Source: RCIO01 sp040880025 (GTDB lineage Bacteria; Pseudomonadota; Alphaproteobacteria; Rhizobiales; Rhizobiaceae). Taken from it: a DNA stretch of 64,000 nt. Below are positions 34,253 to 43,972 of the stretch, in pieces (the stretch's first letter is position 1; the number at the start of each line of letters is the position of its first letter). The stretch lies in contig JBBDJD010000020.1 of NCBI GenBank assembly GCA_040880025.1, forward strand, positions 181,965 through 245,964, read 5' to 3'. A program made the position numbers and the translations under genes. The notes below the pieces were generated by a model. That model had not been told where the DNA came from, searched no databases, and saw only the letters and a program-made list of their open reading frames with translations.

Positions 34253-35404
34253 TCAGCGGGCGGCAGCGCCCTGCCAGGCCTGTCTCGTTCCGCGCTGCAT
34301 GCGCGTTTCGGGGCGGCGGCGGGTCAGCGCCAGCACCATGCCCATGGATATCGCCATCGCGATCAGCGACGACCCGCCATAGGATATGAAAGGCAGCGTC
34401 ATGCCCTTGGCCGGCAATATCTGGACGTTCACGCCCATATTGATGATCGACTGGAAGCCGAACACCGTGACCAGTCCGGCGATCGCGAACCGCGGGAAAT
34501 CCTCGCTTTCACGCATGGAGATCATGAGCCCGCGCAGCACCACGAAGGCGAACAACGCGGCGATCGCGATGCACAGCAAAAGCCCGAACTCCTCGGCCGC
34601 CACCGAGAAGATGAAGTCGGTGTGGCTGTCTGGCAGGATACGCTTGACCGTGCCTTCGCCCGGTCCCTGTCCGAGCCATCCGCCGCGCATCATGGCCTCG
34701 CGGCCGATATCGACCTGAAACGTATCGCCCTCGCCGGTCAGGAACCGGTCGATGCGCTCGGCAACGTGGGGAAACGCGCCATAGGCAAGCACGGCGCCGC
34801 CCGCCGCGACCGCCCCGAGCATGGCGATCCATATCCACGACAGCCCGGCCATGAAAAACATCACGCCCCAGGTCGCCAGCACGAGCAGCGACTGGCCGAG
34901 GTCGGGCTGCGATACCAGCAGCGCCAGCACGAGACCGAGAAGGATCATCGCGAACAGATTGCCCGGAACCTCGGGATGGCGGGTGTTCTCCGAAAACAGC
35001 CAGGCGCAGATAATGACGAAGGCGGGTTTGAGGTATTCGGACGGCTGAACGGATACGCCGGCGATGTAGATCCAGCGCCGTGATCCTTTCACCTCGATCC
35101 CCAGATACAGCGCCGCCAGCATGAGAATCAGCGAGCCGACCAGCATCAGCAGCGCGAGGCGTCTGATATAGCGCGGACTGAAGAAAGACACGCCGATCAT
35201 GATCGCCAGCGCGGGCACCATGAAGATGATCTGACGCGTGACGAAGTGATAAGTGTCCAGCCCGATCCGTTCCGCAACCGGCGGGCTCGCCGCGAATGAC
35301 AACACGATGCCCAGCACCATGAGCGCCAGGAATGCGGCAAGCAGCCAGCGGTCGACGGTCCACCACCAGTTCGCCACCGGCCCGCTATCAACACGGCTCA
35401 CCAT
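34253..35404 (-). CDS. ftsW: Lipid II polymerase FtsW (SEDS family)
   Basis: A 383-residue protein with about ten membrane helices. SEDS signatures: GSRRWIYIAGVSVQPSEYLK near 125, LLVSQPDLGQSLLVLATWG near 185, the periplasmic loop GGWLGQGPGEGTVKRILPDSHTDFIFSVAAEE near 240-270 (read in pieces: GWLGQGPGEG; PDSHTDFIF; AAEEFG), and the C-terminal MTLPFISYGGSS. It polymerises septal glycan with FtsI. Starts 1 nt inside the murD stop. Confidence 0.96.
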   Translation of the reverse strand: MVSRVDSGPVANWWWTVDRWLLAAFLALMVLGIVLSFAASPPVAERIGLDTYHFVTRQIIFMVPALAIMIGVSFFSPRYIRRLALLMLVGSLILMLAALYLGIEVKGSRRWIYIAGVSVQPSEYLKPAFVIICAWLFSENTRHPEVPGNLFAMILLGLVLALLVSQPDLGQSLLVLATWGVMFFMAGLSWIWIAMLGAVAAGGAVLAYGAFPHVAERIDRFLTGEGDTFQVDIGREAMMRGGWLGQGPGEGTVKRILPDSHTDFIFSVAAEEFGLLLCIAIAALFAFVVLRGLMISMRESEDFPRFAIAGLVTVFGFQSIINMGVNVQILPAKGMTLPFISYGGSSLIAMAISMGMVLALTRRRPETRMQRGTRQAWQGAAAR

Positions 35405-36804
35405 CAGACATTCCCTCCGATCGGTTCAACGCCTTCCAGCGCCAGCACGGCGGCGCGAAAAGCGTCTCCGCGCACCTCGAAATTCCTGAACTGGTCGAAA
35501 CTCGCACAGGCCGGCGAAAGCAGCACAACGCTTTCGGGGCTCTCGTCTGCCGACGAATCAGCTGCTGCATGGTCTACCGCAGCTTGCAGCGTACCGGAAA
35601 TCTCGAAAGGGGCCGCCTCGCCCAAAGTCGCGGCGAAAGCGGGCGCGGCCTCGCCGATCAGATAGGCCCGCGCGACGCGCGGAAAATATTGGCGCAGCGC
35701 CTCGATCCCGCCTTCCTTGGCGAGGCCCCCGGCGATCCAGTAGACGTTGCCGAAGCTGGAAAGCGCCGGGGCGGCGGCATCGGAATTGGTCGCCTTGGAA
35801 TCGTTGACGAACAGCACCTTTCCGCGTCGGGCGACCGGCTCCATGCGGTGCACGAGGCCCGGAAAGCTTGCCAGCCCGGCGCGGATCTCCTCCAGGCTCA
35901 GCCCGACGGCCAGACACGACGCGATCGCGCCCAGCGCGTTCTGCGCGTTATGGTGCCCGCGCAAGGTGCCGATGCCCTCCAGCGAAGCGATGTGTTCGCG
36001 TTTGCCGCCGCTGGCGCGATAGAGCTCGGGCCCATCAGCGAACAGCCCGTCATTCAACGCGGTTTGCTTGGAAATGCGGATGACTTTCCTGCCAGCTCGC
36101 TCCAGCCGGTCGGCAATTTCGACACAGTGCTTGTCATCCACGCCGATGATCGCATTCTCGCACTGTTCCACCAGCCGCGCCTTCACCTCGGCGTAGTGCC
36201 GCATGGTTCCGTGCCGGTCGAGATGGTCGGGCGCGATGTTGAGCAGAATCCCCGCGGTGGCGTCCAGCGATGGCGCCAAGTCGATCTGATAGGACGAGCA
36301 CTCGACGGTGTAGAACCTGTCGCGCACGGGCGGGTCCAGCGTCAGCACCGCCCGGCCTATGTTGCCGCCCATCTGGCTGTCGCGTCCGCTGGCCGCGATG
36401 ATATGCGCAACCAGCGCGGTCGTGGTGGACTTGCCGTTTGTTCCAGTGATCGCGATGAGCGGCGCGTCGGGACACGTCGACCGCCGCGCGCGCGCGAACA
36501 GCTCGACGTCGCCGATGATCTCGACACCCGCTGCGCGGGCCAGATCGACAGTCCAGTGCGGCTTGGGATGGGTCAGCGGAACGCCCGGTGCGAGCACCAG
36601 CGCGGCCATGTCGGCCCAGGAGATTGTCCTCAGGTCCGCGACCGGAATGCCTTCGCTGCGTGCGTTCTCCACGCTTTCAGGATTGTCGTCCCATGCAAGC
36701 ACCGCCGCATCCCCGGCGACCAGAGCCCGAGCCGTTGCGAGCCCGGACCCGCCGAGCCCGAACAGGGCGACCTGCTTTCCGGCAAGACTGCGCGCCGCGA
36801 TCAT
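35404..36804 (-). CDS. murD: UDP-N-acetylmuramoylalanine-D-glutamate ligase
   Basis: A 466-residue Mur ligase adding D-Glu. N-terminal UDP-binding loop ALFGLGGSGLATARAL (13-28), P-loop ITGTNGKSTTT (119-129), MGGNIGRAVLTL, CSSYQIDLAPSL, NIAPDHLDRHGTM and FVNDSKATNSDAA are all in the expected order. Six bp separate it from mraY. Confidence 0.97.
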   Translation of the reverse strand: MIAARSLAGKQVALFGLGGSGLATARALVAGDAAVLAWDDNPESVENARSEGIPVADLRTISWADMAALVLAPGVPLTHPKPHWTVDLARAAGVEIIGDVELFARARRSTCPDAPLIAITGTNGKSTTTALVAHIIAASGRDSQMGGNIGRAVLTLDPPVRDRFYTVECSSYQIDLAPSLDATAGILLNIAPDHLDRHGTMRHYAEVKARLVEQCENAIIGVDDKHCVEIADRLERAGRKVIRISKQTALNDGLFADGPELYRASGGKREHIASLEGIGTLRGHHNAQNALGAIASCLAVGLSLEEIRAGLASFPGLVHRMEPVARRGKVLFVNDSKATNSDAAAPALSSFGNVYWIAGGLAKEGGIEALRQYFPRVARAYLIGEAAPAFAATLGEAAPFEISGTLQAAVDHAAADSSADESPESVVLLSPACASFDQFRNFEVRGDAFRAAVLALEGVEPIGGNV

Positions 36805-36809
36805 GTGTG

Positions 36810-37892
36810 TTAGCGCAGCTTCAGGGTTGAGAGGCCGATCAGCGCCAGGATCACGGCGATGATCCAGAAGCGGATGACGATCTGGCTTTCGGTCCAGCCG
36901 AGCCGCTCGAAATGGTGATGGATGGGCGCCATCAGGAACACCCGCCGCCCCGTCATCTTGAACACGAACACCTGAATGATGACCGACGCCGCCTCCATCA
37001 CGAACAGGCCGCCTATAATGGCGAGCACGATTTCATGCTTGGTCGCAACGGCGATCGTCCCGGTCAGCCCGCCCAATGCGAGCGAGCCGGTGTCGCCCAT
37101 GAAGATGGCGGCCGGCGGTGCGTTGAACCAGAGGAATCCAAGCCCAGCGCCGATCACCGCCCCCAGTATGACGGCCAACTCGCCGGTGCCCGGCACGAAG
37201 TGTATTTGAAGATAGTCGGCAAAAACGGCGTTTCCCGACAAGTATGCGATGACGCCAAATGCCGCCGCGGCCACCATGATCGGCACGATCGCCAACCCGT
37301 CCAGGCCGTCGGTGAGGTTCACGGCGTTGCCGGCGCCGGCGATCACGAAGGCGCCAACGGGAATGAAGAACCAGCCGAGATTGAGCAGCCAATCCTTGAA
37401 GAAGGGAAAGGTGAGCGACGACGAGAACGGCGGCTGGCCGGCGCGCATGATGACCCAGGCGGCGATCGCCGCGATCAGGAATTCCGCTCCCAGCCGGAAC
37501 TTGCCGGAAACCCCGAGATGGGTCTGTTTCGTGACCTTGAGATAATCGTCGTAGAAACCGATCACGCCGAAGCTGACCGTCACCAGAAGCACCGTCCAGA
37601 CATAGACGCTGGACAGATTGCACCACAAGAACGCCGACCCGAGGATGCCCGAAAGCATCATCAGCCCGCCCATGGTTGGCGTGCCCGCTTTCTTGAAGTG
37701 GGTCTGCGGACCGTCGGCGCGGATCGGCTGGCCCTTGCCCTGGCGTATGCGCAAGGCGGAGATGATCATCGGCCCGAACAGAAAGACGATGACCGCCGAG
37801 GTAATCAGCGCGCCGCCGGTTCGGAAGGTGATGTAGCGGAAGACGTTGAACACCGACACCTGGTCGGCGAATTCAACCAGTATTACGAGCAT
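36810..37892 (-). CDS. mraY: Phospho-MurNAc-pentapeptide transferase (lipid I synthase)
   Basis: A 360-residue protein with about ten transmembrane helices; ATG at 37892 gives MLVILVEFADQVSVFNVFRY. Signatures: KKAGTPTMGGLMMLSGI (residues near 70), FYDDYLKVTKQT (Asp-Asp active site), AVNLTDGLDGLAIVPIM (Asp), LGFLWFNAPPAAIFMGDTGS, and MAPIHHHFERLGW (the HHH motif). It transfers phospho-MurNAc-pentapeptide to undecaprenyl phosphate. Overlaps murF by 20 nt. Confidence 0.97.
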   Translation of the reverse strand: MLVILVEFADQVSVFNVFRYITFRTGGALITSAVIVFLFGPMIISALRIRQGKGQPIRADGPQTHFKKAGTPTMGGLMMLSGILGSAFLWCNLSSVYVWTVLLVTVSFGVIGFYDDYLKVTKQTHLGVSGKFRLGAEFLIAAIAAWVIMRAGQPPFSSSLTFPFFKDWLLNLGWFFIPVGAFVIAGAGNAVNLTDGLDGLAIVPIMVAAAAFGVIAYLSGNAVFADYLQIHFVPGTGELAVILGAVIGAGLGFLWFNAPPAAIFMGDTGSLALGGLTGTIAVATKHEIVLAIIGGLFVMEAASVIIQVFVFKMTGRRVFLMAPIHHHFERLGWTESQIVIRFWIIAVILALIGLSTLKLR

Positions 37893-39351
37893 TTGTGCCG
37901 TCTCCCCGCTCCTCGACCGCCACGGCTTTCTCATGCCCCGCCGCCGCCGGGTATTTCTTGAGCAAAGCCTGAACGATGCGGGCGAAGCCAATACCGTTCG
38001 ACGATTTTATCATCAAGACATCACCCGGCCGCACTGCGGACAGAACGGCGGGCTCCAGTTCACTGACAGTCGGCAGATATTCCACTTTCACCGTTTCGCG
38101 GAGCTTGCCTTCCAGCGCCGCCATTTCGGGTCCGCCCAGAAAAACCTTGTCGATCCCCGCCACGATCAGTGGTCCGGCCAGGTCTTCGTGCTGCTTCGAA
38201 GCATGTTCGCCCAGTTCCAGCATGTCGCCGAGAACAGCGATGCGCCGCCCGTTCCCGCCGGTTGGCATCGCCGCCAGCAGCGCGATTGCGGCCCGCATCG
38301 ACGCCGGATTGGCGTTGTAGCTTTCGTCGATGAGCGTGAACTTGCCCTTCGGATGCTTCAGCCGATGAATGCGCCCGCGTCCTGCCTCGGCGGCGAGATT
38401 GGCCAGCGCCGTTGCCGCCTTCACCGTGTCGGCGCCCGCCAGGTGCGCGGCGCCCAGCACGGCGATTGCGTTCTGCGCCATGTGGCGGCCAGGCGCGCCG
38501 AGCGTCACGGCAAGGTCCTTGCCCGCCATCCGCGCGGTGAAGGTCGACCCGGTCGCGGTCGGCGTGAAATCGACCAGTTTGAACTGCGCGCGCGAATGCT
38601 CGCCGAAACCCCAGACATGTTCGAGGCCCGCCGCCTTCGCCTTCTTCTCCAGCAGCTTCCAGCGTTCGTCGTCGCGGTTGATCAGCGCGTGGCCATCCGG
38701 CTCCAGGCCTTCGAATATCTCCGCCTTGGCCCCCGCGATTTCGTTGACGTTCCTGAAATGGCCAAGATGGGCGCCCGCGATCAGGGTCACGATGGCGATG
38801 TGCGGCCGCACCAGCTTCACCAGCGGCCGGATTTCTCCGGCATGGTTCATTCCGATCTCGAAGACCGCGTAGTCGGCATCATCCGGCAGCCGCGCCAGCG
38901 ACAGCGGCACGCCCCAGTGATTGTTGAACGAGCGGTCGGAGGCATGGACTTTGCCCGAGGGCGATAGCGCCAGCCGCAGTGCTTCCTTCGTCGTCGTCTT
39001 GCCCGCCGACCCGGTGACGGCGATGATCTTGGCTTTCGAGCGCGCCCGCGCCGCGATGCCGACGGCGGCAAGCGCTTCCAGTACGTCGGACACCACGATC
39101 ATCGGCACGGCGATCCGGCCGAGCGCCGGCAGCTTCGCCTCCGCCACGACAAGCAGCCCGGCTCCGGCGGCCATCGCCGCCGAAGCGAAATCGTGACCGT
39201 CCACGCGGTCGCCCTTGATGGCGAAAAATGCGTCACCGGGCGTCAGTGACCGGCTGTCGATCGATATGCCGGAAATCTGTTCAGGCAGATGGCCGAGCGG
39301 CCGCCCGTGAGTGGCGGCAAGCAGATCGTCGGTTGCCCAGAGCGCACTCAC
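37873..39351 (-). CDS. murF: UDP-MurNAc-tripeptide-D-alanyl-D-alanine ligase
   Basis: A 492-residue Mur ligase adding D-Ala-D-Ala to the UDP-tripeptide. N-terminal ISIDSRSLTPGDAFFAI is the MurF/MurE substrate-domain motif; P-loop GSAGKTT at 114-120; FNNHWGVPLSLARLP, EIGMNHAGEI and DESYNANPASMRAAI follow in the expected order. Start overlaps the murE stop by 4 nt. The C-terminal 20 residues are charged and overlap mraY. Confidence 0.97.
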   Translation of the reverse strand: MSALWATDDLLAATHGRPLGHLPEQISGISIDSRSLTPGDAFFAIKGDRVDGHDFASAAMAAGAGLLVVAEAKLPALGRIAVPMIVVSDVLEALAAVGIAARARSKAKIIAVTGSAGKTTTKEALRLALSPSGKVHASDRSFNNHWGVPLSLARLPDDADYAVFEIGMNHAGEIRPLVKLVRPHIAIVTLIAGAHLGHFRNVNEIAGAKAEIFEGLEPDGHALINRDDERWKLLEKKAKAAGLEHVWGFGEHSRAQFKLVDFTPTATGSTFTARMAGKDLAVTLGAPGRHMAQNAIAVLGAAHLAGADTVKAATALANLAAEAGRGRIHRLKHPKGKFTLIDESYNANPASMRAAIALLAAMPTGGNGRRIAVLGDMLELGEHASKQHEDLAGPLIVAGIDKVFLGGPEMAALEGKLRETVKVEYLPTVSELEPAVLSAVRPGDVLMIKSSNGIGFARIVQALLKKYPAAAGHEKAVAVEERGDGTNARNTG

Positions 39352-40805
39352 GCAGCCAAGCCTTCCAGCGCCCGCCGCGCTTCCTCGTGATCGGAGAAAT
39401 GCAACGTCTTGTCGCCGATCGTCTGGCCCTCTTCATGGCCCTTGCCGGCAACGATCAGCGTGTCGCCCGACCGAAGCATATCGACCGCCTCCGCGATGGC
39501 CTGCCGCCGATCGCCGATTTCGCGCGCTCCGGGAGCGGCGTCCATGATTGCGGCGCGTATGTCGGCCGGTTTCTCGGAACGCGGATTGTCGTCGGTCACG
39601 ATCACGATGTCGGCCAGCCGCGCGGCGATTTCGCCCATGATCGGGCGCTTGCCGCGATCCCGGTCCCCGCCGCATCCAAACACCACCACGACACGGCCCG
39701 TCGTGAACGGCCGCACGGCCGACAGCACGTTTTCCAGCGCTTCGGGCTTGTGGGCATAGTCCACATAGACCGGGGCGCCATTATCTTTGGTTCCGACCAG
39801 TTCGAGCCGCCCCGACGCGCCTGTGAGGTGTTCGAGCGCGCCGAGCGATGCATCGATCGGCATGCCGGTGGCGACCGCCAGTCCGGCGGCAACCAGCGCG
39901 TTCGAAATCTGGAACTCGCCGGCCAGCGGAAGCACGATTTCGTAGATGCGCCCGTCGGCCTCGATCTCGGCGCGCTGGCGCGAACGCTCGTGCTCGACAC
40001 GCTTCAGGGTCAGCAGCTGGCCCTTGCGCCCGACGGTCAGCACGACCCTGCCGGCTGCGCTGGCCGCCTTCGTCGTCGCGTCCGACCAGGCGTCATCGGC
40101 GAAGATCACAGCCGGCGCGGATTTGGGCAGCAGGGTGTCGAACAGCCTCATCTTGGCGCGGTGATAGTCTTCCACGGTCGGATGATAGTCGAGATGGTCG
40201 CGGCCGAGATTGGTGAACCCGCCGGCCGCAAGCCTCACCCCGTCGAGACGGCGCTGGTCCAGCCCGTGGCTCGACGCTTCCATCGAGGCGTGCGTGACAC
40301 CGGAATCCGTCAGCTCTTTCAACAGCTTGTGGAGCGCTACGGGATCAGGGGTGGTCAGCGAACCGTATTCGGTACGACCAGGTGCGACGACGCCGGTCGT
40401 GCCGATGCTTGCGGCGGTGTGCCCGCCCCGTTCCCATATCTGGCGCAGGAAGGACACGACGGAGGTCTTGCCGCTCGTGCCGGTGACGGCGGCCATCGTT
40501 GCCGGTTGTCCGCCGAAAAACTGCGCCGCGCATAGCGCCAGCGCCCGCCTCGGATCGTCTACTTCGATCACCGGAACGCCAAGCGTCTCGGCAATCGCTC
40601 CGCGACCTGCGATGACGGCAACCGCGCCTTTCGTCACGGCGTCGCGAACATAAGCCGCGCCGTCCGCCTTGCTGCCGGCCAGAGCGGCAAAAAGATCGCC
40701 AGGCACAACCTGGCGCGAATCCGAAGCGATCCCGGCAATCGCAATCCCCCCCGGACGGTCCTCGCCGCTTACCGGCAATATCTCCGAAAATTCGCTGAGC
40801 TTCAT
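39348..40805 (-). CDS. murE: UDP-MurNAc-L-alanyl-D-glutamate-2,6-diaminopimelate ligase
   Basis: A 485-residue Mur ligase. The ATG at 40805 (MKLSEFSEILP) is favoured over an upstream in-frame start. Substrate-domain motif IASDSRQVVPGDLFAALAG; P-loop GTSGKTS at 109-115; MEASSHGLDQRR; and DDNPRSEKPADI, whose DNPR motif marks meso-diaminopimelate rather than lysine specificity, as expected in a Gram-negative. It lies 51 bp after ftsI. Confidence 0.97.
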   Translation of the reverse strand: MKLSEFSEILPVSGEDRPGGIAIAGIASDSRQVVPGDLFAALAGSKADGAAYVRDAVTKGAVAVIAGRGAIAETLGVPVIEVDDPRRALALCAAQFFGGQPATMAAVTGTSGKTSVVSFLRQIWERGGHTAASIGTTGVVAPGRTEYGSLTTPDPVALHKLLKELTDSGVTHASMEASSHGLDQRRLDGVRLAAGGFTNLGRDHLDYHPTVEDYHRAKMRLFDTLLPKSAPAVIFADDAWSDATTKAASAAGRVVLTVGRKGQLLTLKRVEHERSRQRAEIEADGRIYEIVLPLAGEFQISNALVAAGLAVATGMPIDASLGALEHLTGASGRLELVGTKDNGAPVYVDYAHKPEALENVLSAVRPFTTGRVVVVFGCGGDRDRGKRPIMGEIAARLADIVIVTDDNPRSEKPADIRAAIMDAAPGAREIGDRRQAIAEAVDMLRSGDTLIVAGKGHEEGQTIGDKTLHFSDHEEARRALEGLAA

Positions 40806-40856
40806 CGTGTCAGTACCGTCCGCAGGCGCCAATCGTCCCCTCGCGCGGTGGAGGAA

Positions 40857-42575
40857 TCACTGAGTGGATACAAGCAGGGCTGCACTTTCATGGCCAAATT
40901 CCGGCATCACGCCAAGAAGCGGGGCGGAACGGCGTACGATATTGGAGACCGTCGGCGCGGCATTCAAGCCCGAAGTCGCACCCATCCCCGGCTGTTCCGG
41001 CTTCGGTTCGTCGAGGATGACAAGTACCACATATTGGGGATCATCCGCCGGAAAGACCGACAGGAAGGCGTTGAACCGCTTGTCGGTCGAGTAGCGGCCA
41101 TTGACCACTTTTTCCGCCGTGCCGGTCTTGCCACCGACAAAATAGCCCGGAACCTCGGCCCTGCGGCCGGACCCCTTCTCGACATTCAGCCGGAAGAGAT
41201 AGCGCATCGCGGCGCTCGTCTTGGGATCGAGCACCGCGGTCGCATGGTCGACCGCATCCGATTGGCTTCGCGGCAGGAAGGTCGGGTCGAAAAGAACCCC
41301 GCCATTGACCAGAGCCGCAGTCGACACTGCGGTCTGAAGCGGCGTGGTGGCCACGCCATGGCCGAACGAAATGGTGATGCGGTTGATGCGCTTCCATTCC
41401 GCCGGCCCGGTCGGTGTCGCGACCTCGGGGAGCTCAGTCGACATGCGGTCGAGAAGCCCTATGCGCCGGAAGAACGCCTTGTGCTGCTCGATCGGCACCG
41501 TCTCGGCCATGCGCGCCGTACCGATGTTCGACGAGAAGATGAAGATTTCCGGCACGCTGAGCACCCGGCCTTTGCCGTGGAAATCGCGTATCGTGTGCTT
41601 GCCGACCGTCAGCGGCCGGCGCGCGTCGAAACTGTCGTTCAGCGACACTTCACCGGAATCGAGAGCCATCGCCATGGTGAAGCCCTTGAAGGTGGAACCC
41701 ATCTCGAACACGCCGCCGGACATGCGGTTGAGCCTGTCAATCTTGTGCGCATCGACCGGATTGTTGGGGTCGTAGTCGGGCAGCGACACCATGGCGACAA
41801 CCTCGCCGGTGCGCGCATCGAGCACCACGCCTCCGGACGCGATGGTGCGGAAGCGGTTCGTTGCCCGCACGAGTTCGTCGCGGAGAATGTGCTGGACGCG
41901 GATATCGATCGACAGCTGGAAGGGTTTCAGCGCTTCCCGCTCCGCCAGCCCGATCGCGCGCAAATCCGCCAGACCCTGGGAATCGATGTATTTTTCGATG
42001 CCGGCAATGCCCTTGTTGTCGATATCGACAAGCCCCAGCACGTGTGAGGCGGTCGCCCCGCCGGGATAAAAGCGGCGGTTCTCGGAACGGAATCCGATGC
42101 CGGGCACCCCGAGCCCCATGATGGCGGTCTGTTGGCGCGGCGACAATTGACGCCTCAGCCAGACGAAACCCGCATCGGTGCGCAGCCGGTGATAGGTCTG
42201 CTCGTAATCGAGATCAGGCAGGACAGTGAGCAGCTTCTCGATCGCCTCGTCGGCGTCGACGATGCGCCGGGGCTCCGCAAACAGCGAGAATGTCTTGATG
42301 TCGGTGGCGAGCAGTTCGCCGTTGCGGTCGATGATGTCGGGCCGTGACGCCGTGTTGCGGTAGGCCGGGCCGCCATTCTCGGCAATGTCCTGAAATCCCA
42401 GATAGACAAGCCGCCCGGCGATGACGCCATACATGGCAAGGAACACCGCCATCGTCATGACGAGCCGGTTGCGCGCCCGCCCGCTGCCCGTTCGCGCGCC
42501 GTCGACCACGATCGTTCCGTCGGAGGCAGCTGGTGCGGAGCGGCCTTTCAGCCATTTGAAATAGTGATTGATCAC
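40857..42575 (-). CDS. ftsI: Septal peptidoglycan transpeptidase FtsI (PBP3)
   Basis: A 572-residue class B penicillin-binding protein. Arg-rich cytoplasmic tail, one transmembrane helix (residues 39-60), pedestal domain beginning RPDIIDRNGELLATD, and the transpeptidase domain with Ser294 in STFK, SSN in FIFSSNIGTARMAE and the KTG box in GGKTGTAEK. It cross-links septal peptidoglycan with FtsW. It overlaps ftsL by 4 nt. Confidence 0.97.
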   Translation of the reverse strand: MINHYFKWLKGRSAPAASDGTIVVDGARTGSGRARNRLVMTMAVFLAMYGVIAGRLVYLGFQDIAENGGPAYRNTASRPDIIDRNGELLATDIKTFSLFAEPRRIVDADEAIEKLLTVLPDLDYEQTYHRLRTDAGFVWLRRQLSPRQQTAIMGLGVPGIGFRSENRRFYPGGATASHVLGLVDIDNKGIAGIEKYIDSQGLADLRAIGLAEREALKPFQLSIDIRVQHILRDELVRATNRFRTIASGGVVLDARTGEVVAMVSLPDYDPNNPVDAHKIDRLNRMSGGVFEMGSTFKGFTMAMALDSGEVSLNDSFDARRPLTVGKHTIRDFHGKGRVLSVPEIFIFSSNIGTARMAETVPIEQHKAFFRRIGLLDRMSTELPEVATPTGPAEWKRINRITISFGHGVATTPLQTAVSTAALVNGGVLFDPTFLPRSQSDAVDHATAVLDPKTSAAMRYLFRLNVEKGSGRRAEVPGYFVGGKTGTAEKVVNGRYSTDKRFNAFLSVFPADDPQYVVLVILDEPKPEQPGMGATSGLNAAPTVSNIVRRSAPLLGVMPEFGHESAALLVSTQ

Positions 42576-42943
42576 TCCGATACCGCCCCTGTCTGGACGC
42601 CATCCGTGACAGCTTCGGCTTCTTGCGTCCGCGCGGCGGCGATTTCACCGACTGCTCGCAGCGTTTCGGCAATCCGGTTCATCGAACTCACCTGGTCCGG
42701 TTCGACGGGTTCGAGTTGCAGTTCGCCGTTGTAGGCATCGACCAGCTTCTGAAGCCTGCCCGCCTGTGTCAGAACGCTGAGATCGGCCCTTAGCACGTCA
42801 ATTGTATCCGCCTCTGTCTGGATTTCCGCTTGAAGGCGGCGGATTTCCTCCAGCTTGAGTTCGGCGTCGTACTTGACCTTGAAGGTCAGTCCGGCCGCGG
42901 CGACCATCACGCCGATCAGGATGACGTCCGTTGTCCGAAACAT
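42572..42943 (-). CDS. ftsL: Cell division protein FtsL-like
   Basis: A 123-residue bitopic protein: a short N-terminus with transmembrane helix (VILIGVMVAAAGLTFKV), then a coiled coil (KLEEIRRLQAEIQTEADTI, VLRADLSVLTQAGRLQKL). Sequence similarity within FtsL is low, so the call rests on size, topology and its invariable place between rsmH and ftsI. The C-terminal 35 residues are rich in Ala, Glu and Thr. Confidence 0.88.
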   Translation of the reverse strand: MFRTTDVILIGVMVAAAGLTFKVKYDAELKLEEIRRLQAEIQTEADTIDVLRADLSVLTQAGRLQKLVDAYNGELQLEPVEPDQVSSMNRIAETLRAVGEIAAARTQEAEAVTDGVQTGAVSE

Positions 42944-42946
42944 CGC

Positions 42947-43972
42947 TCAGCCCCTTCCCGCTTGATCGGCTATTGGCAAGCCCGCGATGCGAACCGCCTC
43001 GAGTTCGGCATCGTCGCGGGTGGCCGCGGCATCGGTGCGCACGGCCGAGCGCAGCTTGGCCGAACGCGCGCGCGGATTTATCGCAATCTCTGCTTCGGAG
43101 GCTTCGACAACCTTGGCGATGCTCTCGAAACGCGCCGCCGCCGCCGTAACCGCCGGCTGGTGCCGCGACCCGGACGCCTTGCCCGCCCGCTCCGCCAGAA
43201 AGCGCTTCACGATCCGGTCTTCCAGCGAATGAAATGTCACCACGGCGAGCCGGCCGCCGGGCTTCAGCGCACGCTCCGCCGCCTGCAGCCCCATCACAAG
43301 CTGACCAAGCTCGTCATTCACGAAAATGCGCAGCGCCTGGAAGGTTCGTGTCGCGGGGTCGATCCGGTCCTTCGGATTACGGCCTATCGTCGCCTCGATG
43401 GCATCGGCGAGTTGCGCGGTCCGCGTGAACGGCCGCTCATCCCGCCGGCGCTCGATCATCCTTGCGATGCGGCCGGCATGCCGCTCCTCGCCGTAGATGC
43501 CGATGATCCGCGCCAGGTCCGCAACCTTGAACGTGTTGACCACATCGGCCGCGCTCAGCCCCTTGCCGCTCATGCGCATGTCGAGCGGCCCGTCGGCGCG
43601 GAACGAAAAGCCCCGCCCCGCCTCGTCGAGCTGCATGGAGGACACGCCGATATCGAGCACGACGCCATCCACTTTGTCGCAGGCAATATCGTCCAGTTCC
43701 GAAAACGCACCCTGGACGATGCGCAGAGTACCGCCTGCGTCGGCGGCAAGCGTTGCTCCTGCCGCGACGGCTTCCGGGTCGCGGTCGATCGCCACGACCC
43801 TGGCGCCGGCCGCCAGAAGCGCGCGTGTGTAACCGCCCGCACCGAAGGTGCCGTCAACAATCGTTACGCCGGGTTCGGGAATCAACGCGGACAGGACTTC
43901 GTCGAGAAGGACCGGAATGTGGCGGGCCAGTCCGCCACCGGCGTGGAAATCCGCGCCGGGGCCCGCCATCAT
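42947..43972 (-). CDS. rsmH: 16S rRNA (cytosine(1402)-N4)-methyltransferase
   Basis: A 341-residue SAM methyltransferase. ATG at 43972 overlaps the mraZ stop; the frame is open far upstream through mraZ, but that part is antisense-type noise. HIPVLLDEVLSAL starts the conserved region, VDGTFGAGGYTRALL is SAM motif I, AIDRDPEAV is motif II, and the family segments DIGVSSMQLDEAGRGFSF, FRADGPLDMRM and TFHSLEDRIVKRF are present. Methylates C1402 of 16S rRNA in the decoding centre. Confidence 0.97.
   Translation of the reverse strand: MMAGPGADFHAGGGLARHIPVLLDEVLSALIPEPGVTIVDGTFGAGGYTRALLAAGARVVAIDRDPEAVAAGATLAADAGGTLRIVQGAFSELDDIACDKVDGVVLDIGVSSMQLDEAGRGFSFRADGPLDMRMSGKGLSAADVVNTFKVADLARIIGIYGEERHAGRIARMIERRRDERPFTRTAQLADAIEATIGRNPKDRIDPATRTFQALRIFVNDELGQLVMGLQAAERALKPGGRLAVVTFHSLEDRIVKRFLAERAGKASGSRHQPAVTAAAARFESIAKVVEASEAEIAINPRARSAKLRSAVRTDAAATRDDAELEAVRIAGLPIADQAGRG

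Noticed and set aside
27950..36813. Long + strand open frames opposite the dcw genes (for example 27950-28825, 32112-33149, 35332-36813)
   Set aside because: All lie antisense to well-supported Mur/Fts genes, have His/Arg/Gln-rich shadow composition and no motif.
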